64,000 nt of DNA from Micromonospora cabrerizensis (GTDB taxonomy: Bacteria > Actinomycetota > Actinomycetes > Mycobacteriales > Micromonosporaceae): NCBI RefSeq assembly GCF_022230955.1, contig NZ_JAKKFI010000045.1:1-64000 (forward strand). The letters run 5' to 3'. The first letter of the stretch is position 1. The number at the start of each line of letters is the position of its first letter. The position numbers were made by a program, and so were the translations under genes. Of this stretch, positions 25,119-32,964 are shown in pieces. The notes beneath the pieces are model-generated. The model had not been told where the DNA came from, made no database searches, and saw nothing but the letters and a program-made list of their open reading frames with translations.

Positions 25119-26300
25119 ATGACCACCACAGGGAATGCGGCGCTGGTACGCCGACTGGAGGGGTCGACCCGGGCGACGCTGCTGGAGTTGCTCTTCGACG
25201 TGGTCTTCGTCGCCGCCCTCGCACTGACATCGAAACTGTTGTCCGAAGAGCTCTCCTGGTCCGGCGGTGCCAAGCTGCTGCTGATGCTGACCGCCGTCTG
25301 GTGGACGTGGTCGGTCACCGCGACCACGACCGAGTTCTACGACCCGCAGCAACGCCCGATCCAGGCCATCCTGATGATCGCCATGGTCGGGTCGGTGGGG
25401 ATGGCGGCATCGCTGCCGATGGTCAGCGTCGGGCACCTGATGCTCTTCGTGATCTCGTACGTCGGCACGCACGTGAGTCGCTGCGTCATCCTGGTCACCG
25501 CCCTGCACCGGCAGGGGCACCGGACGGCCAGGGAGCGGGCCACCCGGTTTCTCTTCTGGTTCACCGTGTCCGGCGTCTTCTGGGTCACCGGCGCGTTGTC
25601 AGAGACTCCGAACTGGGGGCTCTGGACGATCGCCATAACGATCGACCTGGTCGCCGCGGCGGCCCGCTATCCCACGCCCCGGCTGCGCCGGATACCGCTC
25701 GCCCAGTACGGGCGGACCACCGAACACCTGGGCGAGCGGTACCAACAGTTCGTCATCCTGGCCCTCGGCGACATCATCCTCTTGCCGACGCTGCAGGTCA
25801 GCCGGGGCCATCTCGACCATCTCCGGCTCGGCTCCCTGCTCTGCGCCTTCGCCACCATGCTGCTGCTCTGGCAGATCTACGTCTTCCGCGCCGGCGAGTT
25901 GTTGGTGACGGCCGGGTCCCGCGGGAGCCGGGCAACGCGGCTGGCCCCGTACACCCATCTGGTCATGCTGGCCGGCGTGGCCAGCACCGCCGCCGCCTTC
26001 GACCTGATCGTCACCAGGCCGACCGGAACGACGCCGGTGCCGTGGCTCGTGCTGATCATCACCGGTCCGACGCTGTTCGTGGTCGGCCGCGTCCTGTTCA
26101 CCATGGCGGTGTCGTGGGTCAAGCCGTGGCGGCGATTCACCTGGCAGCTCCTGCCGCTGCTGGTGCTGCCGTGGGCCGGTGGCTGGCCGCCGGTGCTGGT
26201 GGCCACGATCGTGGCGCTCGGGTTGGCCGGTCACATCCTGGTTCCCGGAGCGGCCCGGGAGACCACGCCGGGCCTGCGGATGCGGCAACCGGACGACTGA
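25119..26300 (+). CDS. ltrA: LtrA family (low temperature requirement A) membrane protein, copy 1
   Basis: A 393-residue protein with about ten or eleven membrane helices. The N-terminal STRATLLELLFDVVFVAAL is the hallmark of the LtrA family. Other family stretches are WWTWSVTATTTEFYD, and GERYQQFVILALGDIIL in the centre. LtrA was named for a Listeria low-temperature growth mutant; the molecular function is unknown. It is followed after 147 bases by a close paralogue in the same direction. GGGAGG precedes the ATG. Confidence 0.88.
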   Translation: MTTTGNAALVRRLEGSTRATLLELLFDVVFVAALALTSKLLSEELSWSGGAKLLLMLTAVWWTWSVTATTTEFYDPQQRPIQAILMIAMVGSVGMAASLPMVSVGHLMLFVISYVGTHVSRCVILVTALHRQGHRTARERATRFLFWFTVSGVFWVTGALSETPNWGLWTIAITIDLVAAAARYPTPRLRRIPLAQYGRTTEHLGERYQQFVILALGDIILLPTLQVSRGHLDHLRLGSLLCAFATMLLLWQIYVFRAGELLVTAGSRGSRATRLAPYTHLVMLAGVASTAAAFDLIVTRPTGTTPVPWLVLIITGPTLFVVGRVLFTMAVSWVKPWRRFTWQLLPLLVLPWAGGWPPVLVATIVALGLAGHILVPGAARETTPGLRMRQPDD

Positions 26301-26371
26301 CCCGCCACGCTCAGCCACGGCGTCGACCGGCGCTCGCCGTGGCACCCGCCGGCCGCGGCCCTCCCCGGCGG

Positions 26372-26447
26372 GCGGGAATCGCCGATCCGGGGACGGGCCC
26401 CGCCGACGCCCCCGATAATCCTCGGGAGACACGGCGGGAGGCCGGGC
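26372..26447 (+). repeat. duplicated leader region, copy 2 (upstream of second ltrA)
   Basis: The first 23 bases at 26372-26394 match copy 1 base for base. GATAAT at 26414-26419 and the GGCGGGAGGC ribosome site also recur at the same spacing before ATG. Sequence between them has diverged. Confidence 0.75.
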
Positions 26448-27632
26448 ATGACCACCGGAGGCACCGCGGCACTGATACGCCGGCCGGACGGGTCGACCCG
26501 GGCCACGCTGCTGGAGCTGCTCTTCGACGTGGTCTTCGTGGCCTCGCTCGCGCTCACCTCGACGCTGCTCGCGGAAAGCCACACCTGGTCACACGCGGCG
26601 ACGGTGCTGCTGATGCTGACAGCAATCTGGTGGACCTGGTCGGTCACCTCCACCACGACCGAGTTCTACGACCCGCAGCAACGCCCGATCCAGGTGATCC
26701 TGATGGTCGCCATGGTCGGTTCGGTCGGGATGGCGGCGTCGCTGCCGATGGTCTCCGACGGACACGCGCTGGTCTTCGCGCTCTCGTACGTCGGCACGCA
26801 CGTCGTTCGCGGCATCATCCTGGTCACGTCGTTGCACCGGCAACGACACCGGTCGGCCATGATCCGGGCGACCCGGTTCCTGTTCTGGTTCGTGGTGTCC
26901 GGCGTCTTCTGGATCGCCGGCGCGGTGTCCGGCACGGTGAACTGGGGCCTCTGGACCATCGCCATCACGATCGACCTGGTCTCCGCGGCGGCCCGCTACC
27001 CGACGCCCCGGCTGGGCCGGGTGCCCCTCGACCAGTACGAGCGCACCACCGGGCACCTGGGCGAGCGGTACCAGCAGTTCATCATCCTGGCCCTCGGCGA
27101 CATCATCCTGGTGCCGACGCTCCAGGTCAGCCGGGGCCCGCTGGCCGGGCTCCGGGTCGCCGCGCTGTTCTGCGCGTTCGCCGTGATGCTGCTGCTCTGG
27201 CAGGTCTACGTCTTCCGGGCCGGCGAGTTGCTGGAGGCCGGGGCCGGGCCGAAGTCGGGCCGGCCGGCCCGGGTGGCTCCGTACACCCACCTGGTGATGC
27301 TGGCCGGCGTGGTCGGCACGGCGGCGTCGTTCGACCTGGTCGTCACGCGGCCGACCGGGACGACACCGGCGGGCTGGCTCTTACTGATCATGGGCGGCCC
27401 GGCGCTGTTCGTGATCGGCCGCATCCTGTTCACCCTGCTGATATCCATGGTCGTGCCGTGGCGGCGGGTGATCTGGCTGCCACTGCCACTGCTGGTGCTG
27501 CCGTGGGCCGGGAGGTGGCCACCGTTACTGGTCACCGCGATCGTGGCGCTCGGGCTCGCCGGTCACGTCCTGACCCCCGGAGAGGCCCGGGAGACCACGC
27601 CGGGCCTGCGGATGCGGCGGTTCTGGGACTGA
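26448..27632 (+). CDS. ltrA: LtrA family membrane protein, copy 2
   Basis: A 394-residue paralogue of the preceding gene, alignable end to end with only small gaps. It has the same ELLFDVVFVASLALTS opening, WWTWSVTSTTTEFYD and GERYQQFIILALGDIIL, and the same GEARETTPGLRMR ending. Both copies look intact, so the second is not a decaying duplicate. It converges on the nucleosidase gene with only ten bases between stops. Confidence 0.88.
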   Translation: MTTGGTAALIRRPDGSTRATLLELLFDVVFVASLALTSTLLAESHTWSHAATVLLMLTAIWWTWSVTSTTTEFYDPQQRPIQVILMVAMVGSVGMAASLPMVSDGHALVFALSYVGTHVVRGIILVTSLHRQRHRSAMIRATRFLFWFVVSGVFWIAGAVSGTVNWGLWTIAITIDLVSAAARYPTPRLGRVPLDQYERTTGHLGERYQQFIILALGDIILVPTLQVSRGPLAGLRVAALFCAFAVMLLLWQVYVFRAGELLEAGAGPKSGRPARVAPYTHLVMLAGVVGTAASFDLVVTRPTGTTPAGWLLLIMGGPALFVIGRILFTLLISMVVPWRRVIWLPLPLLVLPWAGRWPPLLVTAIVALGLAGHVLTPGEARETTPGLRMRRFWD

Positions 27633-27642
27633 TCCCTCTCGG

Positions 27643-28215
27643 TCAGGCGACGTGTCGTGCGGCCCACTCGGCGAGGTCCCGGGCGCACGCGTCCACCGAC
27701 TCCCGCCAGGTCCGGGCCGCGCCCTCGCCCGCCTCGTCGCTGACCTGCTTGACGACCCGGCACGGCACACCGGCCCGCGCGGCGGCCCACGCCACCGCGT
27801 ACCCCTCCATGTCGACCAGGTCGGCGCGCTGCGCCAACCGGTCCCGCGCGGCGTCGTCGGCCACGAAGGTGTCACCGGTGGCCAGCACCGCGCCCTCGGT
27901 GGCCAGCGACAGCGGCGCCCCGTAGGTCTCGCCGGTGAGCGTCCGCAGCAGGTCGGTGTCCAGGTCGTGTTGGAGCACGGTGGCAACCTCGTGGATGCCG
28001 GCCCACCCGGGGCGCAATGCGCCGGCCGTACCCAGGTTGAGCAGCAGGCGGGGCCGCGGCCCGGCGGCCAGCACCGCGGCCACCGCGCTGGCGGCGTTCA
28101 CCTTGCCCATGCCGGTGAGCAGCACCGGCAGGTCGGGCGGCAGGTAGCGGGCCTCCTCCCCGACGGCGAGCACCACCAGCGGACGATCGGCGCGGACCGT
28201 ACCCCGAAGATTCAC
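27643..28215 (-). CDS. PNP/UDP-phosphorylase-family nucleosidase
   Basis: A 190-residue protein of the nucleoside phosphorylase/MTA-SAH nucleosidase fold. LLTGMGKVNAASAVAAVL and LLLNLGTAGAL form the phosphate/ribose pocket, and VDMEGYAVAWAAARAGVPCRVVKQVSDEA carries the Glu (MEG) and Asp (SDEA) that bind ribose and base. It should cleave an N-glycosidic bond of an adenosine-like nucleoside; MTA/SAH nucleosidase or futalosine hydrolase (MqnB) are the two likely identities and sequence alone does not separate them. Start GTG 28215 is chosen from where family similarity begins; there is no strong ribosome site. Confidence 0.75.
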   Translation of the reverse strand: MNLRGTVRADRPLVVLAVGEEARYLPPDLPVLLTGMGKVNAASAVAAVLAAGPRPRLLLNLGTAGALRPGWAGIHEVATVLQHDLDTDLLRTLTGETYGAPLSLATEGAVLATGDTFVADDAARDRLAQRADLVDMEGYAVAWAAARAGVPCRVVKQVSDEAGEGAARTWRESVDACARDLAEWAARHVA

Positions 28216-28366
28216 CGGAGCATCGTACGAGCCGGTGTCTCGGCCACCAACCGCACCCAGCCACCGCTCAGCGGGGACGCATCGCGCGTTCAGCCGGGTG
28301 CGGCAGGCTGGACCGGCGAGCAACCGGGCGTCGGTGGTCCGGTCCGCCGACGGAGAGGTGACGACG

Positions 28367-28801
28367 GTGTACGACGGACAGGAGTTCCTCCGTGACAACC
28401 GCTGGTGCCTGAGCCGGCGCGGTCTGCTGGCCGGGGCGGGCGCTGTCGGTGCCGCCGGGCTGTTGAGCGCCTGCGGCGCCGGTGACAGCTCGACGGGCGG
28501 TCCGGCGCCCGCTGCGGCCGGCACCGTGCTGGCCCGCACCGGGGACGTTCCGGTCGGCGGCGGCACGGTCACCGAAGGCGTGCTGGTCGTGCAGCCGGAG
28601 GCCGGCACCTTCAAGGCCTACGACGCGACCTGCCCGCACCAGGGTGTCCGGGTCGGCGCACCCCGCGACGGGGTGATCACCTGCCCCGCGCACCACTCGA
28701 CCTTCTCCCCCGGCGACGGTGCCCGGCTGGGTGGCCCCGCCACGAAGGGCCTGACGGAGATCCCGGTCCGCGTCGACGGCACGAGTGTCGTACGCGCCTG
28801 A
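28367..28801 (+). CDS. Tat-exported Rieske [2Fe-2S] lipoprotein
   Basis: A 144-residue protein with twin-arginine signal LSRRGLLAGAGAVGAAG followed by lipobox LLSAC. The Rieske ligands are in CPHQG and CPAHHSTF, the usual C-x-H ... C-x-x-H arrangement of two Cys and two His. It thus carries a 2Fe-2S centre outside the membrane; the redox partner is unknown and no partner is encoded nearby. GGAGAGG lies eight bases before GTG 28367. An in-frame GTG at 28358 is the alternative. Confidence 0.88.
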   Translation: MYDGQEFLRDNRWCLSRRGLLAGAGAVGAAGLLSACGAGDSSTGGPAPAAAGTVLARTGDVPVGGGTVTEGVLVVQPEAGTFKAYDATCPHQGVRVGAPRDGVITCPAHHSTFSPGDGARLGGPATKGLTEIPVRVDGTSVVRA

Positions 28802-28837
28802 TTCCCGCTCAGTCCTCGGTTCCCGCTCAGTCCTCGG
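28802..28837. repeat. 18-bp tandem duplication at convergent stops
   Basis: TTCCCGCTCAGTCCTCGG occurs twice back to back (first copy 28803-28820; the second carries the stop of the Hsp70-propeller gene). It separates two convergent genes and looks like a recent slippage duplication that also duplicated the terminal codons of the minus-strand gene. Confidence 0.6.
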
Positions 28838-31502
28838 CGAAGCGGTACAGCACGAAGTCCTTGTCCGCGCCGCAGGCGATCACCCGGGTGTTCCACGAGC
28901 AGGACGCGCTGCGGACGTCCTTCAGCTCGCCCAACTCGACCACCTCGCCGGATTCGGCCCAGAAGCCGGCCAGTACGCGGTTGTCCGTGACCACGCTGGG
29001 CGCCTTGGCGAAGACCAGCAGGTTGCCCTCGTCCAACCGGACCGCCACACCGCCCCGGTTGCGCAGCACCGGCTTGCCGGCGGCGTCGAAGAGGGTGACG
29101 GTCGGTTCCGGGTACTCCCGCTGGGCGAGCACCTGCTCCCCCAGCGGAACCAGGTCGGTCACGCCCGGCGCGGACCAGTGGATCGCGGGTTCACCCTCGG
29201 TCGCCGCCACCACCTCGGTGCGCGCGACGTCGTTGTTCGGCACCTGCAACAGGCAGGCCCGCCGCTCGCCGCAGGCCACCAGCCCCTTCGGGCGGTAGTC
29301 GTCGTTGCCCGCCCGGTGCAGCACCACCGGCGCCGCGTCGGAACCCAGGTCGTACGACAGCAGCTGGTACCCGCCGTCGTTGCCGGCCACGTAGAGGCGG
29401 TCCTCGTGCGCGACCACCAGGTCGTCGAGGTCGGCGACGCTGCCCCACCGGCGCAGCACCGTGCCGGACGCCATGTCGAGCAGCCGCACCGACCGGTCCG
29501 CGCCGATCTGGATCAGTCGCCGCCCCTTGCCCGTCCACGAGTTGCGGGCTGTGCCGTCGAGGAAGGCGGGCCCACCCGCCGCCTGTGCGCTGCCCACCGG
29601 CCGGACCACGGTGCGGCTGCCGTCGTACTGGTCGCGGGGGGTGGCCTCGGTCCACTTCTGGGTGCCGTTGCTCAGGCGCAGGCCGACCAGTTGCGCCGCG
29701 GTCCGGTCCACGAGCACTGCCGTGTCGTCGGCGAAGAAGACGTCGTCGTCACCGCGGACCGCCCGCTGCCAGCGCTGCGCGCCGGTGCGAGCGTCGAGCA
29801 CGGCCAGCGGGCGGAGGGTGCTGTCGCCGGGCGCGTCGCCGAGGACCGCGACCGCCCCCGGGACGGCGATGATCGCCTCCCAGCCGTCGGCCCGCGCGTC
29901 GGTCTGCTCACGCCACAGCTCGTCGCCGGTGCCGGCGTCGACGGCCACCACCTCCAGCCGGTCGTCGGGCAGCGCGAACCCGAGGTAGGCCCGGTCGCCG
30001 AGCACCGCCGTCCACATGTCGGTTGGCCGCTCCGCGCCGGCCGCCGGCCGGGACAGCTCACGCAGCGACCTGAACTCCAGATCGGGATAGCGGTCCCGGG
30101 TCAGGTAGATCGTCGTCGCGGCGCCCACCCCGACCAGGGCCAGCACCGCGCCGAGCACCACCCAGCGCGCCCGCCGCCAGCGCGGTCCACCCGCCGGCGG
30201 GGCCGGAGTCACTCCGGCCCAGCCCGGCCCGGCAGGCGGGGTCGACCCCGGCCAGGGCTGCGACGGTACGACCGGCGCGGGCGGGCCCACCGGGCTCGGT
30301 GCGGGCGGGTTCGGTGCGGGCGGTGCCAGCGGTGGTCCCGCGTACGCCGGGGCGAGCAGCGGCTTGCGCAGCGGCAGGTCGGTCAGCGCGCCCTCGGCCA
30401 CCGGCAACTCCGGCTGGTCCAGCACGGTCGGGGCGACCCCCAGCTCGGCGTGCAGCATCCGGGCCACCAGGGGGATCCGCGAGGAGCCGCCGACGAGGAA
30501 CAGCCCGGCGAGCTGGTCGGGGCCGAGGCCGGCCGCGGCGATCACCTCCCGGGCCCGCTCCACCGCCCGACGCAACAGCGGCGTGGCCGCCCGCTCGACG
30601 TCCGCCCGGGTCAACTGGACCGTCTCGGCCACCCCCGGCACGGCGACCGGGGCGAGCGAGGAGCGGGACAACGTCTCCTTCGCACCCCGTACCTCGTCCC
30701 AGAGCCGCACCTGGTCGCGGCGCTGCGCCGGGTCCGCCGGGCGGACCAGCCGGGCCCACTGTGCGGCGTGCCGCTCACCGACCAGCTCACCGACCCGCCG
30801 CACCAGGGCGGCGTCGAGGTCCAGGCCGCCCAGGTCGGGCAGGCCACCGTCGGCGACCACGCGGAACCCGGAATCGCCCCACGGGTCGGCGCCCTCGTTG
30901 CGCAGCACCGCGACGTCGAGCGTGCCGCCACCGAAGTCGAACACCGCGATCGCGCCGCCGACCGGCACCGGACGATGCAGCACCTGCGTGTAGTAGCGGG
31001 CGGCGGCCACCGGCTCCCGCAGCAGCCGGGTGCCCGGCGGCGTCGGCCCGGCCAGGGTGTGCTCGGCCACCTGCGGCCAGCCGGCCAGCAGCAGGGCGTC
31101 GGCGAGCACCTGCCGTCGCGTCGCGTCCCAGGCGGCCGGGCAGGTGAGAACGGCCGGGGGCAGGAAGCCCACGGTGCCCACCGCGGCCCGCGCGACCGAC
31201 GCCAGCACCGCGGCGAGGAGGTCGGCCGGCGGGTACGAGCGGTCGCCGAGAACGACGGTCGGCTCGTCCACCCGGCGCTTCGGGTTCGCCTCGAACCGGG
31301 CCGGGTCCGCCTGCGCCAACCGCCGGGCGTCCCACCCGGTGTGCAGGGTGCCGTCCGGGTCGGCGTACACGGCGGAGGGGCTGAGCGGTTGACCGTCCAT
31401 CAACAGCGGCCGGGTGCGCCCGTCGGGCCAGCGCAGCACCGCGACCGTGTTGGACGTACCGAGGTCGACGCCGAGGGCGAAACCCTCGTGCTGGCCTGCC
31501 AT
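28827..31502 (-). CDS. Hsp70-like ATPase fused to membrane anchor and beta-propeller
   Basis: An 891-residue fusion. Residues about 5-375 are an actin-fold Hsp70/DnaK ATPase (ALGVDLGTSNTVAVLR, phosphate-2 loop AVFDFGGGTLDVAVL, and LFLVGGSSRIPLV). A proline-rich linker leads to one transmembrane helix (WVVLGAVLALVGVGAATTIYL). The outer part, about 400 residues, has repeated W/DGTG..LW blades of a PQQ-type propeller (for example VVAVDAGTGDELWR and LAVLDARTGAQRWQRAV). No Hsp70 substrate-binding domain is present. The topology implies a cytoplasmic ATPase sensing or driving an extracellular sensor. ATG 31502 has GGAGG ten bases upstream. Its function is unknown to me. Confidence 0.82.
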   Translation of the reverse strand: MAGQHEGFALGVDLGTSNTVAVLRWPDGRTRPLLMDGQPLSPSAVYADPDGTLHTGWDARRLAQADPARFEANPKRRVDEPTVVLGDRSYPPADLLAAVLASVARAAVGTVGFLPPAVLTCPAAWDATRRQVLADALLLAGWPQVAEHTLAGPTPPGTRLLREPVAAARYYTQVLHRPVPVGGAIAVFDFGGGTLDVAVLRNEGADPWGDSGFRVVADGGLPDLGGLDLDAALVRRVGELVGERHAAQWARLVRPADPAQRRDQVRLWDEVRGAKETLSRSSLAPVAVPGVAETVQLTRADVERAATPLLRRAVERAREVIAAAGLGPDQLAGLFLVGGSSRIPLVARMLHAELGVAPTVLDQPELPVAEGALTDLPLRKPLLAPAYAGPPLAPPAPNPPAPSPVGPPAPVVPSQPWPGSTPPAGPGWAGVTPAPPAGGPRWRRARWVVLGAVLALVGVGAATTIYLTRDRYPDLEFRSLRELSRPAAGAERPTDMWTAVLGDRAYLGFALPDDRLEVVAVDAGTGDELWREQTDARADGWEAIIAVPGAVAVLGDAPGDSTLRPLAVLDARTGAQRWQRAVRGDDDVFFADDTAVLVDRTAAQLVGLRLSNGTQKWTEATPRDQYDGSRTVVRPVGSAQAAGGPAFLDGTARNSWTGKGRRLIQIGADRSVRLLDMASGTVLRRWGSVADLDDLVVAHEDRLYVAGNDGGYQLLSYDLGSDAAPVVLHRAGNDDYRPKGLVACGERRACLLQVPNNDVARTEVVAATEGEPAIHWSAPGVTDLVPLGEQVLAQREYPEPTVTLFDAAGKPVLRNRGGVAVRLDEGNLLVFAKAPSVVTDNRVLAGFWAESGEVVELGELKDVRSASCSWNTRVIACGADKDFVLYRFAED

Positions 31503-31606
31503 CTGCCCGATACCTCCGCCGCGACGAGGGGAACCCGACCCCGCATCGTACGCAGGCCGCGCCGCCGCGCTGACCACTCGGTCAGCAGACGGTCGGGGCC
31601 GTCCGC

Positions 31607-32065
31607 TCAGTGCGCGGAAAGCTCGCCGACGACCTCACCGTCGCTGCTCTCCCCGGTGGGGCGGAACCCGAGCCTGAGGTAGAACTGCTCCGGGCCGTCC
31701 GTCCCCGGGTGCCACGTCGTGAAGACGCGGTCGTGCCCTCGTCTGCGAGCTTCCGCGCGGACGGCGTCCACCGCGAAGCGGCCGTACCCCCGACCCTGCT
31801 GCTCGGCGGCGATGTTCAGCCGCCACAGGCCCGAGCGCCGGTCGTCCGGGCGGGCCGGGTCCCACACGATGTCGAAGAAGCCCATCAGGAAGCCGACGAT
31901 CTCGTCGCCCTCGACGATCAGACGCGGCCACGCGACGTCGGGCTGCGCGTACGCCTCGGCGAGGGACCAGGCGACCGGGGACGAGAACTTCTCCTGGTCC
32001 GGCCGGACGCTGACCCGGCAGGCGGCTTCGACGTTGTCCGGGGTGATCTGTACGAGTCGTGGCAC
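31607..32065 (-). CDS. GNAT family acetyltransferase
   Basis: A 152-residue N-acetyltransferase with acetyl-CoA motif A in RLNIAAEQQGRGYGRFAVDAVRAEARRRG and the motif B region in FYLRLGFRPTGE. The substrate is unknown; the pattern resembles spermine/spermidine- or Bacillus PaiA-like GNATs only in a general way. GTG 32065 is chosen as the beginning of family similarity (VPRLVQITPDNVEAA) with a weak GGTGG before it. It lies ten bases downstream of the TetR gene, so the two are probably cotranscribed. Confidence 0.85.
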   Translation of the reverse strand: MPRLVQITPDNVEAACRVSVRPDQEKFSSPVAWSLAEAYAQPDVAWPRLIVEGDEIVGFLMGFFDIVWDPARPDDRRSGLWRLNIAAEQQGRGYGRFAVDAVRAEARRRGHDRVFTTWHPGTDGPEQFYLRLGFRPTGESSDGEVVGELSAH

Positions 32066-32075
32066 GCCAGCCACC

Positions 32076-32885
32076 CTATCGAGCCGGGTCGGGCAGCAGC
32101 CCGTCGAGCAGCCGTCGCAGGCCGAACTGGAACCAGGTGTCGAGGTCCGTGTCGGGTGTGGTCCGACCGGCCGCCGCCAGCCATGGTCGGACCTGGGTGC
32201 GGCCGGTCCGCTCCAGCCGCGAACGGGTTGCCGACCGCCAGGTCTGGTAGGTGGGGTCGGCGGGGTCGTGCCGGATGAGCAGGGCCATGCCCTGGATGTA
32301 GCCGCTGAGGACCAGGTAGGCACGAAACGCCTCGGCGGGGTCGTACCCGGCGCTGGTGAACGCTGCCACCACCCGGTCGACCATGGTGAGCACGGCCGGG
32401 CCGGTGGGTGGCCGGTCGGTGGCGAGGACGGCCAGCAGCCAGGGGTGACGGCGGTACATCGTCCACTCGTCGCCGGCCAACTGTTCGAGCTGCTGACGTG
32501 GGTCGCGCGGCAGTGGCGCGGTGGGTATGCCGGTGGCGGTGATCTGCTCGGCCATCGCGCTGAGGAGTTCGGCCCGGTTACGGACGTGCCGGTACACGGT
32601 GTGGGCGGGCAGGGCGGCGCGGTCGGCGAGGACCCGCATGGAGACCAGGTCCAGGCCCCCGGAGTCCGCCAGCTCGACGGCCAGGCGCACCAGCCGTTCG
32701 CGGGGCTCACCACCGGTGGGCGGAGGCACCTCGGGGAGGCGACGCGTCCTGGCGGTGGGGCCGTGGTCGCGGCGCCGGCGGTAAGCACGGGCCTGGCAGC
32801 GGCGGGAGCAGTAGCGACGCGGACGCCCCCGGCCCGAGCCGACGGGCAGGTTGGTCTCGCACTCGACACACCGGACGGTGAGCAC
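32076..32885 (-). CDS. TetR-family regulator with N-terminal zinc-finger-like motif
   Basis: A 269-residue protein. Residues 1-35 hold CVECETNLPVG then RRYCSRRCQARAYRRRR, a C-x2-C ... C-x3-C set likely to bind zinc. A TetR helix-turn-helix follows (VSMRVLADRAALPAHTVYRHVRNRAELLSAM), then a ligand domain resembling TetR_C (PRDPRQQLEQLAGDEW...). GTG 32885 follows GAAAGGGG by seven bases. It is divergent from the flavin oxidase gene (79-base gap) and upstream of the GNAT gene, so it may control both; that is inference. Confidence 0.82.
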   Translation of the reverse strand: MLTVRCVECETNLPVGSGRGRPRRYCSRRCQARAYRRRRDHGPTARTRRLPEVPPPTGGEPRERLVRLAVELADSGGLDLVSMRVLADRAALPAHTVYRHVRNRAELLSAMAEQITATGIPTAPLPRDPRQQLEQLAGDEWTMYRRHPWLLAVLATDRPPTGPAVLTMVDRVVAAFTSAGYDPAEAFRAYLVLSGYIQGMALLIRHDPADPTYQTWRSATRSRLERTGRTQVRPWLAAAGRTTPDTDLDTWFQFGLRRLLDGLLPDPAR

Positions 32886-32964
32886 CGCCGCACCCCTTTC
32901 GTCACGGCACGTGGTGTGACGAAAGTACTGCACACCGTCGGCCGGCGACGACAGGATCGACGGC

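Noticed and set aside
28785..31682. A 965-codon plus-strand frame opposite the Hsp70-propeller gene
   Set aside because: Low-complexity antisense shadow due to high GC; no ribosome site or domain.
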